Positions 24,242-33,700 of a stretch of DNA of 64,000 nt are shown one piece after another (the first letter of the stretch is position 1; each line of letters starts with the position of its first letter). A program made the position numbers and the translations under genes. The stretch covers positions 29,854 through 93,853 of the forward strand of contig JADLBX010000056.1 in NCBI GenBank assembly GCA_020847435.1. The letters are read 5' to 3'. The DNA is from Anaerolineales bacterium (lineage in GTDB: Bacteria > Chloroflexota > Anaerolineae > Anaerolineales > Villigracilaceae). Below the pieces are notes generated by a model, which saw only the letters and a program-made list of their open reading frames with translations, did not search any database and was not told where the DNA came from.

Positions 24242-25531
24242 CTAATTGAGCGCCTGGTCTAAATCCCAAAGAATATCGTTGATATCTTCGAGCCCGACCG
24301 AGAGGCGCACAAAATCGGGGCTGACCCCGGCGGTGGTTTGCTGGTCGTCCGTCAACTGGCTGTGCGTGGTGCTGGCTGGGTGGATGGCAAGCGAACGCGC
24401 GTCGCCGACGTTGGCGAGGTGGCTGAACAATTGCAGGCTTTCGATGAACTTCCTGCCCGCTTCCCGTCCGCCTTTGACGCCGAAGCCAAGGATCGCGCCT
24501 GCGCCTTTGGGTAAATATTTTTTCGCGCGTTCGTGATCGGGGTGGCTCTTGAGTCCCGGGTATTTGACCCAACCCACTTTCGGATGCTTCTCCAAAAATT
24601 CCGCCACCGCTTGCGCGTTTTCAACGTGACGTTCCATGCGCAGGTTGAGCGTCTCGATCCCCAGCAGGGTCTGCCATGAGTTGAACGGCGATTGGCACGC
24701 GCCGATGTCGCGCAGTACATGCACGCGGGCTTTGATGGCGAAGGGCGGCAGTCCAGCCGCGGCGATGGAGGAATACACCAACCCATGATAGGACGGATCG
24801 GGCGTGTTGAAGCTTTCGAACTTCTCGCTCGTCCAATCGTAGTTGCCGCCATCCACGATGATGCCGCCGATGGTGGTGCCGTTACCGGTGATGAACTTGG
24901 TGGTGGAGTGGGTGACCACGTGCGCGCCCCATTCGATCGGGCGGAAGAGATACGGCGTGGCGAAGGTGTTGTCAATGATCAACACCAGGTTGTGTTTCTT
25001 GGCGATCTCAACCACTTCTTCAAACGGGAAGATCGCAATGTCGGGGTTGCCGAGCGTCTCGCCGTAGATGACTTTGGTGTTGGGCTGGATTGCCGCTTCG
25101 AAATTCTTCGGGTCGGTTGGGTCTACAAAAGTGGTTTGAATGCCCAACTTCGGCAGAGTGTGCTTGAACTGGCTGTACGTGCCGCCATACAAACGCGAGG
25201 AAGTGATGATGTGATCCCCGGCGTTGAGCAGGGTGAACAATGCCTGCGCCTGCGCCGCGTGACCGGAACTCGCCGCCAGCCCTGCCACGCCGCCTTCCAG
25301 CGAAGCGATGCGTTGTTCCAGCACGTCGGTGGTTGGGTTCATCAAACGGGTGTAGATGTTCCCCAACTCCTTCAACGCGAACAAGTTCGCCGCGTGCTCC
25401 GTGCTTTTGAATTGATAACTCGTCGTTTGATACAACGGCACGGCGCGGCTGCCGGTGGTAGCCTCCGGCGCATAACCTGCGTGAAGTTGGCGGGTTGCGA
25501 AACCCAACTGCTGTTCTTTGATCGTCGACAT
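24242..25531 (-). CDS. metY: O-acetylhomoserine sulfhydrylase
   Basis: The 429-residue PLP enzyme makes homocysteine from O-acetylhomoserine and sulfide. The Schiff-base lysine is in VVTHSTTKFITGNGTTIGG (about residue 212), and YTRLMNPTTDVLEQRIASLE is the conserved N-terminal block. Length and the N-terminal FATRQLHAG fit MetY rather than MetB/MetC. The gene is preceded by a SAM-I riboswitch and is followed by metA, whose product acetylates the substrate. The start MSTIKEQQLGF is preceded by GAGGAGAACTT. Confidence 0.95.
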   Translation of the reverse strand: MSTIKEQQLGFATRQLHAGYAPEATTGSRAVPLYQTTSYQFKSTEHAANLFALKELGNIYTRLMNPTTDVLEQRIASLEGGVAGLAASSGHAAQAQALFTLLNAGDHIITSSRLYGGTYSQFKHTLPKLGIQTTFVDPTDPKNFEAAIQPNTKVIYGETLGNPDIAIFPFEEVVEIAKKHNLVLIIDNTFATPYLFRPIEWGAHVVTHSTTKFITGNGTTIGGIIVDGGNYDWTSEKFESFNTPDPSYHGLVYSSIAAAGLPPFAIKARVHVLRDIGACQSPFNSWQTLLGIETLNLRMERHVENAQAVAEFLEKHPKVGWVKYPGLKSHPDHERAKKYLPKGAGAILGFGVKGGREAGRKFIESLQLFSHLANVGDARSLAIHPASTTHSQLTDDQQTTAGVSPDFVRLSVGLEDINDILWDLDQALN

Positions 25532-25596
25532 GTGAAAGTTCTCCTCTTGAATATGGATTTATCCGCCCATCAGAAGAGAGCAATTTTTCTAAGCGC

Positions 25597-25634
25597 TTAA
25601 AAAAAATTACCTCTTCTGAAAGTACAAGAAGAGG
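25597..25634 (-). terminator. metY: SAM-riboswitch-controlled terminator before metY
   Basis: CCTCTTCT pairs with AGAAGAGG on the minus strand (25627-25634 with 25610-25617) and is followed by TAATTTTTTTT. It lies directly after the SAM-I aptamer, so SAM should favour termination. Confidence 0.85.
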
Positions 25635-25639
25635 CATAC

Positions 25640-25770
25640 GTCTATACCGTCCTCTCATCTTCCAGATACGAATGACTGTGTCATTCCTATTTGCCGAATT
25701 TGGCACCTGAACTTTCGTTTGGTTGCCGAAGCTTCATCGGGTCGGTCCCTCAGCTTCTCTGGATAAGAGC
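25640..25770 (-). promoter_or_regulatory. SAM-I (S-box) riboswitch upstream of metY
   Basis: The minus strand reads CTTATCCAGAGAAGCTGAGG, GACCGACCCGATGAAG, CGGCAACC, GTGCCAAATTCGGC and the closing ATCTGGAAGATGAGAG. These match the conserved SAM-I core (CTTATC-AGAG, CCCGATGA, CGGCAACC, GTGC-AATTC). SAM binding should close the downstream terminator and switch off metY and probably metA. Confidence 0.93.
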
Positions 25771-25857
25771 GAATATTTAATTGGGCGTTTTATATCACAT
25801 GTAAAGAAAATATGTCAAGAGTTTTCGTACCACGACATTCATGTCGCATCCGTGAAA

Positions 25858-26910
25858 CTACAACAACCCTTCATTCACCAACAACTCCGCGTTATAGATC
25901 GAACCGCCTGCCGCGCCGCGAATTGTGTTGTGCGATAAAACAACAAACTTGATATGAAATAGCGGATCTTCCCTCACTCGACCGACAACCGTTGACATGC
26001 CTTTACCAGTTAACCGATCTAATCGCGGCTGAGGACGATCCGCTTCTTCGCGGACGTGGATAACTGGTCGCGGGCTGGACGGCAACTCGTCCGCCCCGGC
26101 CGAGGCTTGATAGGCGCTGAGGGTTTGCAAAACAGATTGAACGTCGGGAGGAAGCGTTGCGAATTCCACGCTCGCGCAGACTGTGTGCCCATCCAACACT
26201 GCTACACGGTTCGTGTGCGCCGAAAATTTTATATCCGCAAATTCGATTTTGTTTTCATTCAATTTCCCAAGCATCTTGCGCGGCTCCAATTCGACTTTCT
26301 CTTCCTCGCCGTTGATGTTGGGAATCACATTATCGAGAATATCCATTGACGAAACGCCAGGATACCCCGCGCCCGAGAGCGCCTGCAACGAAACGGCGAA
26401 AACTTTTTTCACGCCAAACGCGTCGTTTAGCGCTTTGAGCGCGACCGTTAACCCAGCGCTGGTGCAATTTGGATTGGTGACGATGCAACCGCTCCAACTT
26501 CTGTTTGTTCTCTGCGTTTTGACGAGCTGAATGTGATCGGCGTTCACTTCGGGAAGCAGTAACGGCACATCCGCCGCCTGCCGAAACGACGACGCGTTTG
26601 AACAGACCGCCATGCCTGCTTTTGCAAATTGCGGCTCGAGTTCTTTGGCGATTTCGCTGTGCAACGCCGAGAAAACGATTCTCGCCTGCGCCGCCTCGAC
26701 CGTTGCAGGCACAACGACCATATCTTTTGCATAGTCAGGCATCGGCTCGTTCAATATCCAGCGCATGGCTTGCGAATATTTTTGACCGACCGATCTATCC
26801 GACGCGGCAAGCGCAATCACCTTGAACCATGGATGACCTTCCAACAGCGAAACGAATCTCTGACCGACCGAACCTGTCGCGCCTAACACTGCTACGGGAA
26901 TTTGAGGCAT
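25858..26910 (-). CDS. asd: Aspartate-semialdehyde dehydrogenase
   Basis: The 350-residue NADPH enzyme reduces aspartyl phosphate to aspartate semialdehyde. The dinucleotide-binding loop GATGSVGQRFVSLLEGHPWF is at the N-terminus, the catalytic cysteine is in TNPNCTSAG, and the conserved SGAGYPGV precedes the C-terminal half. It is of the archaeal/fungal-type length and sequence (LysC-Asd acting in one pathway). It is downstream of lysC on the same strand, separated by a repeat-armed palindrome. The SAM-I riboswitch begins downstream of it, so asd is not under SAM control. Confidence 0.95.
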   Translation of the reverse strand: MPQIPVAVLGATGSVGQRFVSLLEGHPWFKVIALAASDRSVGQKYSQAMRWILNEPMPDYAKDMVVVPATVEAAQARIVFSALHSEIAKELEPQFAKAGMAVCSNASSFRQAADVPLLLPEVNADHIQLVKTQRTNRSWSGCIVTNPNCTSAGLTVALKALNDAFGVKKVFAVSLQALSGAGYPGVSSMDILDNVIPNINGEEEKVELEPRKMLGKLNENKIEFADIKFSAHTNRVAVLDGHTVCASVEFATLPPDVQSVLQTLSAYQASAGADELPSSPRPVIHVREEADRPQPRLDRLTGKGMSTVVGRVREDPLFHIKFVVLSHNTIRGAAGGSIYNAELLVNEGLL

Positions 26911-26944
26911 TTTTTGCTCCTAAATTTTTTGATATATTAGTTTG

Positions 26945-27016
26945 TAAACAAGTAGACAAGTAGACAAGTGGACAAGTAGACATGTCTACCTGTTTCCGTG
27001 TTTACCTGTCTACCTT
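26945..27016. repeat. Palindrome with arms of 8-nt tandem repeats between asd and lysC
   Basis: On the plus strand the left arm is GTAAACAA, GTAGACAA, GTAGACAA, GTGGACAA, GTAGACAT. The right arm is GTCTACCT, GTTTCCGT, GTTTACCT, GTCTACCT. The period is 8 on both sides, and the centre GTAGACATGTCTAC is a perfect palindrome. The lysC stop codon lies inside the right end of the element. Confidence 0.8.
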
Positions 27017-28431
27017 CCACTTTCCACGATCAACTCATGCAACGCCTTCACCGCTTGTTCGGTATCTGGCGCTTCCACCACCAAACTGATCGAAACCTCC
27101 GACGAACCTTGCGCAATCGCCAGCACGTTCACGCCGTGGTTACCTAACTGGCTAAAAACTTTTCCTGCCACGCCTGGCGTATGTTTCATCCCCGCGCCGA
27201 CGACAGTCACAATGGAAACATCATCGGTTGACCAAACGCGGTCAATGTCATCTTCTTCAATTTCATGTGCAAATGTTTTTTCAAGCGCGTTCAATACATT
27301 TTCAGCCGTTTCGGACGGCACGGCGAAACAAATGGATTGTTCGGACGATGCCTGCGTGATCAACGGCACGCTCGTCTTTGTGGATGCCACCGCGCCGAAC
27401 GCGCGCGCCGCCACTCCAGGCACGCCCAACATCCCGCGTCCCTCGATCGTCACCAACCTTTGTTTTTGAATCGCCGTTACCGCTTTGACTACCTGCCCGT
27501 TCCTTGTTCCCTTCGCGGTCAGCCGCGTGCCTTGATGCGCGGGGTTGAACGTATTGCAGATCCTCAGCCCGATGCCCGCTTCGACGATGGGTCGGATCGT
27601 TTTGGGATGCAACACTTTCGCGCCGTAATATGCCAACTCGGCGATTTCGCTGTAACTGATCTCGGCTAACGTTTTAGCAGACGCCACAATTTTCGGGTCG
27701 GTGGTCATGACTCCGTCCACGTCCGTCCAGATCCAGACCTCGTCGGCGGGGAGGACAGAACCGATGATCGCGGCGGAATAATCGCTTCCTCCTCGACCTA
27801 AAGTTGTCACCACGCCTTCGGCATTTGCCCCGATGAAGCCCGTGGTGACGGCGATGAAGCCTGCCTCCAAAATTGGATTGAGTAATTCTTGTGTTTTTTC
27901 TTTCGTGACGCAAAAATCAGGATGCGCGTTTTGAAAGTTCGAATTGGTGACGATAAATTCGGTCGACTCGACTCCTTTGGCTTTGATGCCCGCTTCGTTG
28001 AGCGCCGCTGTTAACAGCCTCAAACTCATCCGTTCGCCCAGCGAAGCGACCGCGTCCAGCGCGCGCGGGCTTGCCTCGCCGAGGATTTGAATCGCCTCGC
28101 ACAAGTTGACAAAGACCTGAATCAACGCATTGATTTCTCGTTTCGTTTCTTCGAGCGCCGCATTATCTTTTATCAACGCCTCCGCCGCCGAAAAATGTTT
28201 TGTTCGTAATTTATTTTCCGCATCCTGCAGGGGCGACGCATGTGCCTTCCCTGCGTTTGAAGCGGCGGAATCTAATAGCAAATTCGTCACGCCTGCCATG
28301 GCGGAAGTCACAACCACGATGCGATCCCAATCGCATTTCGCCTCGCGGATGATTTGAATTGCGCGCGCCAGCGCCTCCGCCGACCCGACCGACGTCCCAC
28401 CGAATTTCATCACCAATGTTTTTTGTTGCAT
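27010..28431 (-). CDS. lysC: Aspartate kinase (monofunctional)
   Basis: The 473-residue enzyme phosphorylates aspartate, the entry step for lysine, threonine and methionine. It begins QQKTLVMKFGGTSVGSAEAL, holds GRGGSDYSAAIIGSVLPADE (active-site loop), and ends in two ACT domains that bind allosteric amino acids (VTIEGRGMLGVPGV, IVTVVGAGMKHTPGV). No homoserine dehydrogenase domain is fused. I start at ATG 28431; the longer frame runs into leader sequence and a repeat hairpin. A threonine-type attenuator lies upstream. asd follows on the same strand. Confidence 0.94.
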   Translation of the reverse strand: MQQKTLVMKFGGTSVGSAEALARAIQIIREAKCDWDRIVVVTSAMAGVTNLLLDSAASNAGKAHASPLQDAENKLRTKHFSAAEALIKDNAALEETKREINALIQVFVNLCEAIQILGEASPRALDAVASLGERMSLRLLTAALNEAGIKAKGVESTEFIVTNSNFQNAHPDFCVTKEKTQELLNPILEAGFIAVTTGFIGANAEGVVTTLGRGGSDYSAAIIGSVLPADEVWIWTDVDGVMTTDPKIVASAKTLAEISYSEIAELAYYGAKVLHPKTIRPIVEAGIGLRICNTFNPAHQGTRLTAKGTRNGQVVKAVTAIQKQRLVTIEGRGMLGVPGVAARAFGAVASTKTSVPLITQASSEQSICFAVPSETAENVLNALEKTFAHEIEEDDIDRVWSTDDVSIVTVVGAGMKHTPGVAGKVFSQLGNHGVNVLAIAQGSSEVSISLVVEAPDTEQAVKALHELIVESGR

Positions 28432-28459
28432 ACATTCTCTTCCTTCATCGTAGATTCTC

Positions 28460-28501
28460 CTCTCCATCACGAAGTGATGGAGAGGGGTTAGGGGAGGGGT
28501 C
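28460..28501. repeat. CCTCTCC/GGAGAGG hairpin repeat before lysC
   Basis: CCTCTCCATCAC pairs with GTGATGGAGAGG and is followed by GGTTAGGGGAGGGGTC. The same repeat type occurs at 45605-45640 and 62069-62106, and inside fmt. Confidence 0.65.
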
Positions 28502-28504
28502 AAA

Positions 28505-28534
28505 CAAAAAACGCCCCGCGTGTTCCGCGAGGCG
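28505..28534 (-). terminator. lysC: Attenuator terminator before lysC
   Basis: On the minus strand CGCCTCGCG pairs with CGCGGGGCG (28525-28534 with 28512-28520) around GAACA and is followed by TTTTTT. Its 5' arm can instead pair with an upstream antiterminator segment; see the leader entry. Confidence 0.85.
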
Positions 28535-28572
28535 TCCTGTGTTTGATTCAACCTATTTTGATTCGGTCATAT

Positions 28573-28626
28573 CATCCCAAGCGCAAACTCCTCGCGGAGA
28601 GCCGTGAGGTAGTCGCCATGGTCATA
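28573..28626 (-). CDS. Leader peptide of the lysC attenuator
   Basis: A 17-codon frame reads MTMATTSRLSARSLRLG and ends in TGA. Three threonines and two methionines lie in its first six residues. Codons 6-8 contain segment 1 (CCTCACGG, 28603-28610). Segment 2 is CCGCGAGG (28591-28598), segment 3 CCTCGCGG (28525-28532), and segment 4 completes the terminator. Pairs 1:2, 2:3 and 3:4 are all possible, as in classical attenuation. A ribosome stalled at the threonine codons would cover segment 1, allow 2:3 pairing and prevent the terminator. There is no clear ribosome site before the ATG, which lowers the certainty that it is translated. Confidence 0.6.
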
Positions 28627-28762
28627 AAACAATATGCCGATTTCATGTTGGGCGGTATTCTATGCGTCTGAGGCGAATGCGTCAAGGTTGTGAAAAGTTG
28701 AATTCTAGCCGACTAACGATATGCTTTGGCGAAGCCTTTCTGATGATGGTATTGATTCGTGT

Positions 28763-29224
28763 TTATAGTTTGCAACGATACAACGCGACTTGCCCATCTG
28801 GATAGATTACTGGCTTGACAAACTCCCAGCCTAAGCGTTCCAGAATCCCTGCCGCGGTAGTGGTTGTTGCATAGACTGTCTCATACCCTTGACCGAGAGC
28901 CAATTTCATCCCCGCTCGAACCAACTCAGCGCCGACGCCATGTTTTCGATGAGACTCGACGACAAACAAGCCGCCTAGTTCAGGTTGGAACTCCTGCAAG
29001 TCCTCGTTTCCGTTCTCGCGCAGGATGATCGTGCCAGCCAACTCACCAGACTCGAAGGCAACCAGGCGACAGGGAAGACGATCACGAGTTGCGTCTTCAA
29101 AAAAATCGTTTTCTATCTCTGCTTGCGACCAGTCGGCATAATAAGAGGTCCATTGGTCGCGAAACCATTTTGCCAATGTGGGTACGGTATCGAGATGGTC
29201 TGCGAGGAAGCCAATTGTGATCAT
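28763..29224 (-). CDS. GNAT-family N-acetyltransferase
   Basis: The 153-residue protein has the acetyl-CoA loop SHRKHGVGAELVRAGMKLAL (about residues 91-110) after the strand GGLFVVE, and ends VKPVIYPDGQVALYRCKL. The N-terminal part, TVPTLAKWFRDQWTSYYADW, resembles GNAT proteins annotated as amino-acid or aminoglycoside acetyltransferases, without a specific match. It starts 18 bases after the CoA-transferase on the opposite side, in the same minus orientation, and may be read with it. Confidence 0.87.
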   Translation of the reverse strand: MITIGFLADHLDTVPTLAKWFRDQWTSYYADWSQAEIENDFFEDATRDRLPCRLVAFESGELAGTIILRENGNEDLQEFQPELGGLFVVESHRKHGVGAELVRAGMKLALGQGYETVYATTTTAAGILERLGWEFVKPVIYPDGQVALYRCKL

Positions 29225-29241
29225 GTTCTGCTGAAACGGTT

Positions 29242-30450
29242 CTAAATCGCTCCATTGTTCTTAAACGAAGCTACCTCATCTTTTGAATACCCCAACAACT
29301 CCGTCAACACCTCCTCCGTGTGCTGACCCAACATCGGCGGCGGCTTTTGGATCTCCGCCGGGGTGGCGGAAAATTTATACGGGAAGCCTGGCACGCGCAC
29401 GGTCCCGGCTGAAGCGTGCTCGGTTTCGAGAGTCAAATTGCGGGCTTGCGCTTGCGGATGCGCGAACACGTCGGGGACTGAGTTGATGCGTCCACAGGGG
29501 AGTCCCGTTTTCGCCAAGTCCGCCAGCCAGTCGTCCACATTGCGTTGCGAAAAAATCCGATTGAGATCGGCGACCAACTCGACGCGGTTGGCGACGCGGT
29601 CTTTGTTCGACGCGTACCGCGCGTCGGTTTTCCATTCGGGTTGCTGAATCAGATCGCACAACAAGCCCCACTGTTTGTCGTTGGCGACGCCGACGATGAA
29701 CCAGCCGTCGCGGGCGCGGAACGAATCGTACGGCACGAGGTTCGGGTGTGCGTTGCCGTAGCGGCGCGGCGGCTCGCCACCGACGAGATAATTCGACGCC
29801 ACATTCGTGAGCAGAGCCACGTGCGAATCGAACAGTGAAATATCCACGAGTTGACCTTCGCCGCTGAGGTCGCGGGCGCGCAACGCGGCAAGGATCGCAG
29901 TGGCGGCGAACATGCCCGAAGTGATGTCAATGATCGGGATGCCCGCGCGCGACGGAGGTCCATCCACGGGACCCGTGAAACTCATCATGCCGCCCTCGCC
30001 CTGGATGATCGCATCGTACCCGGGGCGGTCTGCGTACGGACCCGTGCGGCCGTATCCGCTCACCGAGCAGTAGATTAACTTCGGGTGCAGTGCGTGCAGT
30101 TGTTCATAGCCCAAGCCGAGTTTATCGAGATCGCCCGTGCGATAATTTTCGACAAGCACATCGCTCACGCCCGCGAGTTTGCGGATAATTTCCTGCCCCT
30201 CTTTACTTTGGATATTGACGGTCACGCTCCGCTTATTTCTGTTTGCCGCCAGGAAGTACGCCGACTCGCCGGGATATTTCCCGTATGGCGCGCCCACGAA
30301 CGGAGGTCCCCAACCGCGCGTTTCATCGCCCACGCCCGGGCGTTCGATCTTGATCACGTCCGCGCCGAGGTCGCCGAGCATCATCGTGCAGTATGGTCCC
30401 GCCAGCGCGCGGGTGATATCGAGGATGCGAATGTTTTGGAGAGGTTGCAT
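29242..30450 (-). CDS. Family III CoA-transferase (CaiB/BaiF)
   Basis: The 402-residue protein begins LQNIRILDITRALAGPYCTM and MLGDLGADVIKIERPGVGDE, the classical family III N-terminus. The catalytic aspartate lies in the block RAGIPIIDITSGMFAATAIL (about residue 177), with YDAIIQGEGGMMSFTG before it. These enzymes transfer CoA between acids through an enzyme-linked anhydride (carnitine, formyl or oxalyl, benzylsuccinate and others). The neighbours do not reveal the acid. There is a GNAT gene next to it and an unrelated cyclase on the other strand. Confidence 0.9.
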   Translation of the reverse strand: MQPLQNIRILDITRALAGPYCTMMLGDLGADVIKIERPGVGDETRGWGPPFVGAPYGKYPGESAYFLAANRNKRSVTVNIQSKEGQEIIRKLAGVSDVLVENYRTGDLDKLGLGYEQLHALHPKLIYCSVSGYGRTGPYADRPGYDAIIQGEGGMMSFTGPVDGPPSRAGIPIIDITSGMFAATAILAALRARDLSGEGQLVDISLFDSHVALLTNVASNYLVGGEPPRRYGNAHPNLVPYDSFRARDGWFIVGVANDKQWGLLCDLIQQPEWKTDARYASNKDRVANRVELVADLNRIFSQRNVDDWLADLAKTGLPCGRINSVPDVFAHPQAQARNLTLETEHASAGTVRVPGFPYKFSATPAEIQKPPPMLGQHTEEVLTELLGYSKDEVASFKNNGAI

Positions 30451-30727
30451 GAGGTTGTCCGTTCGGTTGAATTTGAGTTAGAAGTATAAACTCTTGCAAG
30501 ATAAAAAACAATTGAATTTTACGAAATGACTTTGTTGGTTTCAAAGCCAGAAATTTTTCAATGCGAATGTCGCGAATCTCGGAATGACGCGAATAAATCC
30601 TTGAAAACTTAGCGCAATTCGCGTTTCACGCCTCCCCGGAACTGGGAGGCATCCCCCATGTCCCTGTGCAAAGGCGAAAGGGAGGGGTATCATCCTGCGG
30701 TAAACCTGAACCGCTCCCGGAGATTGA

Positions 30728-33700
30728 ATGCCCAACCCTGCGCTGGCAGAAGTGCTTGCCAGTTACGTCCCCAAACTGATTCAAAAACGGATCGTCGCCG
30801 ACCCCGTTCCCATCGAAGCGCCGCTGACGGAGGAGTTTCAAGCCGCGGTGTTATTCGCCGACATTTCGGGCTTCACCCTGCTCACCGAACGCCTCGCCGA
30901 GCGCGGACCCTCCGGCGTGGAAGCCCTCGCCCGCATCCTCAACGAATACTTCGGGCAATTGATAGACATCATCCACGAATACGGCGGCGATGTGGTGAAG
31001 TTCGCCGGCGACGCGGTGATCGCAGTCTGGACCATCGCTTCAGACGACGGGGAGGCTGTCTCGCCCACCCGCGCCGACCAGTGGCAATGGACGATGCGCG
31101 CCGCCGAATGCGCGCTGCGCGTCCGCGAAAAACTCACCAACTACCGCGCCGAAGACCAGAACCTCTACCTCAAACTCGCGGTCAGCATGGGCAATATCGC
31201 CTCCGCGCATGTGGGCGGCGAGTTCAACCGCTGGGAATTTTTGCTCACCGGTAACCCGCTGGTGGAAGTGGGGATCGCCAACAACCTCGCCAAAGCCGGG
31301 GAGATTCTCGTCACCCCCTCCGCGTGGAAACTCATCCGCAGCGACAGCCTTGCCGAACCGCTCGAGTTCGAACTGCGCGAGACCATCGCGCAAGGCGGAC
31401 GGTTGAACGGCTTGAACAAGCCCTCCTCCATTTTCAAAACGCCGGAAAAGCCAGCCATTTCGGCAGGTGTGGAAAATTCCCTGCGCCCATACATCCCCGG
31501 CGCGATCATCAACCGTCTCGCCGCCGGGCAAAGCAGTTGGATCGCCGAATTGCGGCGCGTGACCATCCTGTTCATCAACCTGCCCGACCTCGACCAGAAT
31601 ACCAAATTGGAGTTATCGCAACGGCTCGCGAAATTGCTCCAGCGTTCGGTCTATCGCTACGAGGGCAGCATCAACAAGATTAATGTGGATGACAAAGGCA
31701 TCACACTGGTGGCGGCGTTGGGCTTGCCGCCGTTCTCACACGAAGACGACCCGGCGCGCGGCGTGCTCGCCGCGCTGATGATCCGCCGCGAACTCAACGC
31801 GCTGGCGGTGCGGAGTTATATCGGCATTGCCACCGGGCGCATCTTCTGCGGGTCGGTGGGCAACGAGACGCGCCGCGAATACACCACCATCGGCGACGCG
31901 GTTAACCTGTCGGCGCGGTTGATGGCGGCGGCGGGTTTGCAGGATGAGATGATCGGCAAATACGGTGTGCCGATTCTGTGCGACCGCGCCACGTTTGAGA
32001 GCGCGAAAGAAACGGTGGAGTTTGAAGCCGCGCCGCCGCAACAGTTGAAAGGCCGGAATGAACCGGTGGAGGCTTTCCATCCGCTGGAGGCGAAGAAGAG
32101 CGTCATCCGCCCGAAGACCGAGTTGATCGGTCGGCAGGAGGAAAAGATCATGCTGGGCAATGCGTTGCAGGAACTTTCGCGCGGCGCTTTGCATCAGACG
32201 ATCGTCTTTCAAGGGGAGGTGGGCATCGGCAAGTCGCGCCTGTTCGAAGACCTGATTCGCCAGGCGGAGACGTTGCGCGTGACCATGTTCCGCGGCGAGG
32301 GCGATACCATCGAGAAGAACACGCCGTATCACGCGTGGCGCGCGATGTTCCATAACATTTTAGGGTTGGACGCGTTGCTGACGAAGCCGGAATTTAACGA
32401 GGACGATCAGCGCGCCCTCCAAGCGCAGATCGAAACGCGGTTGAACGCCGTCGAACCCGAGTTGGCGCGCTACGCGCCGCTGTTGGAGATCTTCCTGCCG
32501 ATCAGGATTCCGAACAATGAGTTGACCGCCGCCATGACCGGCGAGATCCGCGCGGCGAATACGCGTGAGACGTTGACGCGTCTGCTTGCCCATGCCGCGC
32601 AAGGCGCGCCGGTGTTGATCGTGATGGAAGACCTGCACTGGTTCGACTCGGCTTCGTGGGCGTTGTTGGTGGATGTTCAGCAAAAGATCAAGCCGCTCCT
32701 GCTTGCGCTCAACACGCGCCCGTTACCCGAACCCGCGCCGCAAGCCTTCCGACAATTGCTCGAGATGCCGGATACGTTCCTGGTGCGGCTGGAGGCGATG
32801 TCTTTGGACGAGGTGGAAGCGATCGTGTGCCAGCGCCTGGGGGTCAAATCCATCCCTGCCGCGATTGGGAGTTTGATCCGCGAGAAATCGGAAGGGCATC
32901 CATTCTTCGCAGAGGAACTCGCCTACGCGTTGCGCGAGGCTGGCTTGCTGATCGTGGACGGACAGGAAGCGCGCATCAACGCGCGCTTCTCGAACTATGA
33001 AACTTTGGCTCTGCCCGACACATTGCAAGCCGCCATCACCAACCGCATAGACAGCCTTGCCCCTTCACAGCAACTGGCGTTAAAGGTCGCCAGCGTCATC
33101 GGGCGTATCTTCACCTTCCGCGTCTTGCAGGCGGTTTATCCCATCGACTCGGACAAGCCCGCCCTGCGCGGCTACATGGAAACGCTGACGCGCCTGAGCC
33201 TGACGCTGGTCGAATCGGAGACGCCCGATCTTTCGTACATCTTCAAGCATGCGGTCACTCAGGAAGTGGCTTATAACCTGATGTTGTTCTCACAGCGGCG
33301 GCAGTTGCATCAATCGGTGGCGGAATGGATCGAGCAAAACAACGAGGGTAATCTCGATGCCTACCTGCCCCTGCTTGCCTACCATTGGTCGCAAGCCGCA
33401 GAAATGCCCGACGCTTCGCGCAGCCAGTTGATCATCGCCAAAGCGGTGGAATACCTCGAAAAAGCCGGCGAGCAGGCGCTGCAAAATTACGCCAACCGCG
33501 AAGCGATCCAGTTTCTGACGCAGGCGCTGGTGTGGGAGTCGAAGTTGCCGAAGACGGCAAACCGCCAGGCGCAGCGCGACCGTCGGCTGAAACGTTCCCG
33601 CTGGCATTCGAAGATCGGCATTGCTTATTATGGCTTGGGCTTGTTGCCTGATTGTACGCGGCACATGCGCGAAGCCCTCGCCGCGCTTGGGCATCGCTTG

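Noticed and set aside
28440..28660. Lysine riboswitch before lysC
   Set aside because: The conserved AGAGG-TGCG and CGCCGAAG type cores are missing; a leader-peptide attenuator fits instead.
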